Positions 7,066-8,320 of a DNA stretch of 8,320 nt are shown one piece after another. The notes under the pieces are model-generated. The model saw nothing but the letters and a program-made list of their open reading frames with translations. It did not search any database and had not been told where the DNA came from. Numbering within the stretch: position 1 is the first letter of the stretch; each line of letters begins with the position of its first letter. A program made the position numbers and the translations under genes. The stretch is from the NCBI GenBank assembly GCA_023256455.1, contig JAGDXN010000051.1:19938-28257 (forward strand), in the 5' to 3' direction. This stretch comes from Cuniculiplasma sp. (GTDB taxonomy: Archaea; Thermoplasmatota; Thermoplasmata; Thermoplasmatales; Thermoplasmataceae).

Positions 7066-7079
7066 TAATAAATATATAT
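7066..7079 (+). promoter_or_regulatory. TATA box of the divergent zinc-ribbon gene
   Basis: TAATAAATATATAT is centred near 7074, about 30 nt before the ATG at 7104. The predicted start site is near 7100-7102, so this mRNA would also be leaderless, and no Shine-Dalgarno sequence precedes the ATG. The two opposed TATA boxes lie about 35 bp apart within a 94-bp intergenic region, so regulators bound there could affect both genes. Confidence 0.65.
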
Positions 7080-7103
7080 CTGTAATGGCTATTTCATTGT
7101 ATT

Positions 7104-7718
7104 ATGATAGTACTGGACCCCGATGAAAATGAAATACTGCAGGAAAAAAGCGTGATGATACAGAACGGTGCGAAGGTCGAGAATGGAATTCTCCATGTTA
7201 CAAATAAGAGAATACTCTATGAAAAGCAGGGTGAAAGAAAGCTTAGAAGGGCGGAAGCTTCAAAAATCTTTCTGGAAGTTCCCATGTATGATGTGGTTAA
7301 TGTTGCTTCGGCTGTTCCAAAAATGAGCCTGATGACAAAAAAGAAGTTAAGCATTGAGTACAGAGATTCAGGGGATATGAAAATCGTGGAGTTTGAGATA
7401 AAGCATCCTGAGGGCCTTGTTGATACCATAAAGAACTGGGCTACCACTTCAAAGAGAGACCATGAAGAGAGGATGAAGGCAGAGGATCAGGAAAGGTTTA
7501 GAAGGGAGGTTGAGCTTGCAAAGGCAAAGGCATCAAAAAGCAATGTAAATATGATTAATCTTGGAAATCCGTCACAGAAGAGAGACAGTTCGGCTGTTCA
7601 GGCAAATAATAATCTTCCCAGGAAGGCCGATACCCTTGAAGTATGCCCTGAGTGTGGAGAGGTAATTCCGGAAAATAGCAAGTTTTGTCCCCATTGTGGA
7701 TATAAGATAAGGGATTGA
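7104..7718 (+). CDS. Soluble protein with putative PH/GRAM-like N-terminal domain and C-terminal zinc ribbon
   Basis: A 204-residue protein with no membrane segment. Residues 1-112 look like a small beta-barrel domain of the bacterial PH/GRAM type: GILHVTNKRILYE at 28-40 is the usual 'gives way to T-N-K/R-R-L/I' strand of that fold, and a helix (about 102-112) closes it. Residues 113-145 form a highly charged helix (EERMKAEDQERFRREVELAKAK), possibly a coiled coil. A polar linker (about 146-177) leads to a zinc ribbon with C181-x2-C184 and C195-x2-C198. PH/GRAM-like domains often bind membranes or proteins, and such zinc ribbons often mediate protein or nucleic-acid contacts; the function here is not known. 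The gene is divergent from the MoxR operon across a 94-bp shared promoter region, so co-regulation is possible. The ATG at 7104 is the first in frame and fits the TATA distance. Confidence 0.88.
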   Translation: MIVLDPDENEILQEKSVMIQNGAKVENGILHVTNKRILYEKQGERKLRRAEASKIFLEVPMYDVVNVASAVPKMSLMTKKKLSIEYRDSGDMKIVEFEIKHPEGLVDTIKNWATTSKRDHEERMKAEDQERFRREVELAKAKASKSNVNMINLGNPSQKRDSSAVQANNNLPRKADTLEVCPECGEVIPENSKFCPHCGYKIRD

Positions 7719-7730
7719 TTTCCTTTTTTT
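7719..7730 (+). terminator. T-rich archaeal terminator after the zinc-ribbon gene
   Basis: The stop codon is followed at once by TTTCC and a run of seven T at 7724-7730. Archaeal RNA polymerase terminates at such oligo-T tracts without needing a hairpin, and no hairpin is visible. Confidence 0.5.
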
Positions 7731-7767
7731 ATCTATGAATAGAGGATAGACAGGAATAGGATGGACG

Positions 7768-7776
7768 TTTATATAA
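7768..7776 (+). promoter_or_regulatory. Strong TATA-like element far upstream of lonB
   Basis: TTTATATAA is close to the archaeal TATA consensus and would start RNA near 7797-7800, about 90 nt before the lonB GTG. The purine-rich repeat just upstream is where the BRE or an activator site would lie. It may be a second lonB promoter or the promoter of an unannotated small RNA. Confidence 0.4.
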
Positions 7777-7857
7777 CACAGTTTTTCATCTTATTTGAAT
7801 TCTGAAATGCAGGCATATAAAATACTTAAAGCTTAATTTTTGAAAAAAATTTGGGCA

Positions 7858-7870
7858 AAATCTTAATAAT
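7858..7870 (+). promoter_or_regulatory. Proximal TATA-like element of lonB
   Basis: The segment AAATCTTAATAAT is centred about 26 nt before the GTG at 7890, the distance expected for a leaderless archaeal transcript. It is a weaker match than the element at 7768-7776. Confidence 0.4.
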
Positions 7871-7889
7871 TGTTTATTAATTAAGAATC

Positions 7890-8320
7890 GTGGATAGGAA
7901 TTTAGAATCAGTGGAAGAATGGGTTAAAGCCCAGAATATTAAATCTACGAAAGACATAGAAGTTCCTAAGATTCTTTTTGATCAGGTTATAGGTCAGGAG
8001 GAGGCCAGGGAAGTAGTTAAAAAAGCGGCACTTCAAAAAAGGCACGTACTTCTCATAGGGGAACCTGGAACAGGCAAATCCATGCTCGCTCAGTCCATGG
8101 TAGATTTTCTGCCCAAGGAGGAGCTTGAGGATATTGTAGTATTTCACAATCCAGAAGATAATAACAGGCCAAAGGTCAAAACATTCCCTGCAGGTAAGGG
8201 TAAGGAGATAGTAAGGCAGTATCAGATCAGAGCAGAACAGGAGAAAAGAGATAAGGCAAGAATGTTCGTTACCCTTGTATTTTCAATCATAATAGTTGGT
8301 TTAATTGTATCAATATTAAC
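7890..8320 (+). CDS. lonB: Archaeal membrane-anchored ATP-dependent protease LonB, N-terminal part, cut by window edge
   Basis: The first 143 codons of archaeal LonB, an AAA+ serine protease (Ser-Lys dyad) fixed to the cytoplasmic face of the membrane that degrades misfolded and regulatory proteins. Visible: [18 protein letters not shown] at residues 22-39, the entry to the AAA+ domain; Walker A GEPGTGKS at 57-64; the conserved stretch [22 protein letters not shown] (83-104, broken by family-typical spacing); and a hydrophobic segment from about 125, the first of the membrane anchors that archaeal LonB inserts between Walker A and Walker B. Walker B, the lid and the protease domain lie beyond the right edge. 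The start is GTG at 7890; an in-frame TAA at 7878-7880 rules out earlier starts, and there is no Shine-Dalgarno, which fits leaderless initiation. A second GTG at 7911 is less likely. Confidence 0.94.
   Translation, partial: MDRNLESVEEWVKAQNIKSTKDIEVPKILFDQVIGQEEAREVVKKAALQKRHVLLIGEPGTGKSMLAQSMVDFLPKEELEDIVVFHNPEDNNRPKVKTFPAGKGKEIVRQYQIRAEQEKRDKARMFVTLVFSIIIVGLIVSIL

Larger units (their letters stand above)
7731..7889 (+). other. Intergenic region upstream of lonB, with repeats and TATA-like elements
   Basis: About 160 bp with no convincing gene. It holds an imperfect direct repeat (GAATAG-AGGAT at 7737-7747 and GAATAG-GAT at 7754-7762), then a consensus-like TATA element at 7768-7776, another A/T-rich element at 7813-7824, and the likely lonB TATA box near 7860. 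One nine-codon frame (ATG at 7807 to TAA ending 7836) is too short to call. Any of these could serve a long lonB leader or a small RNA. Confidence 0.5.

Noticed and set aside
7791..7806. Near-palindrome around GAATTC upstream of lonB
   Set aside because: The arms do not pair beyond the six-base core, so it is no better than chance in A/T-rich DNA.
7807..7836. Nine-codon frame with a TATA box about 35 nt upstream
   Set aside because: Too short to judge, and no ribosome site or comparison is available; the TATA element is reported instead.
7908..8147. 79-codon minus-strand frame inside lonB
   Set aside because: Antisense to the Walker A region of lonB, so it is a shadow.
1..8320. CRISPR arrays, tRNA or rRNA genes, insertion sequences, attachment sites
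   Set aside because: No regularly spaced repeats, no tRNA-like arms, no transposase and no terminal inverted repeats were seen; nearly all the sequence is accounted for by coding regions.

Overview
The window looks like a piece of an archaeal chromosome, most likely from the Thermoplasmata (an acidophile of the Thermoplasmatales/Ferroplasma type). Evidence: the right-edge gene is an archaeal membrane-anchored LonB protease with a transmembrane segment after its Walker A motif; Arg codons are mostly AGA/AGG; several genes have a TATA box 25-35 nt upstream of the start codon and no Shine-Dalgarno sequence (leaderless style); and GTG/TTG starts are frequent. The species call is inference. All seven genes whose ends are visible stop with TGA.

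Layout. (1) Positions 1-1827, minus strand: a carotenoid pair, crtZ (beta-carotene hydroxylase) followed by an overlapping crtI-type phytoene desaturase whose C-terminus runs off the left edge. (2) Positions 1894-7009, minus strand: a tight five-gene operon. In transcription order it encodes a two-TM protein with a Gly-rich exterior segment and a DUF4129-like cytoplasmic tail, an unrecognised polytopic membrane protein, a MoxR-family AAA+ ATPase, a DUF58 (vWA-like) membrane protein, and a small polytopic membrane protein. (3) Positions 7104-7718, plus strand: a divergent gene for a soluble protein with a putative PH/GRAM-like N-terminus, a charged helix and a C-terminal zinc ribbon. (4) Positions 7719-7889: non-coding, with a T-run terminator and two TATA-like elements. 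(5) From 7890, plus strand: the first 143 codons of LonB.

The most interesting part is the MoxR operon. MoxR and DUF58 form a widespread but poorly understood ATPase/vWA partnership, usually linked to assembly or activation of membrane or secreted targets. Here they come with membrane proteins I do not recognise, and the first gene carries an unusual Gly-rich plus Leu/Pro/Asn/Phe-repeat exterior segment. The junctions moxR-DUF58 and DUF58-198-aa gene share one architecture: the upstream TGA stop lies inside a (G)GTGA Shine-Dalgarno element, and a TTG start follows 6 nt later in the same frame. This suggests stoichiometric, coupled translation. The divergent zinc-ribbon gene shares a 94-bp promoter region with the operon and may be functionally linked.
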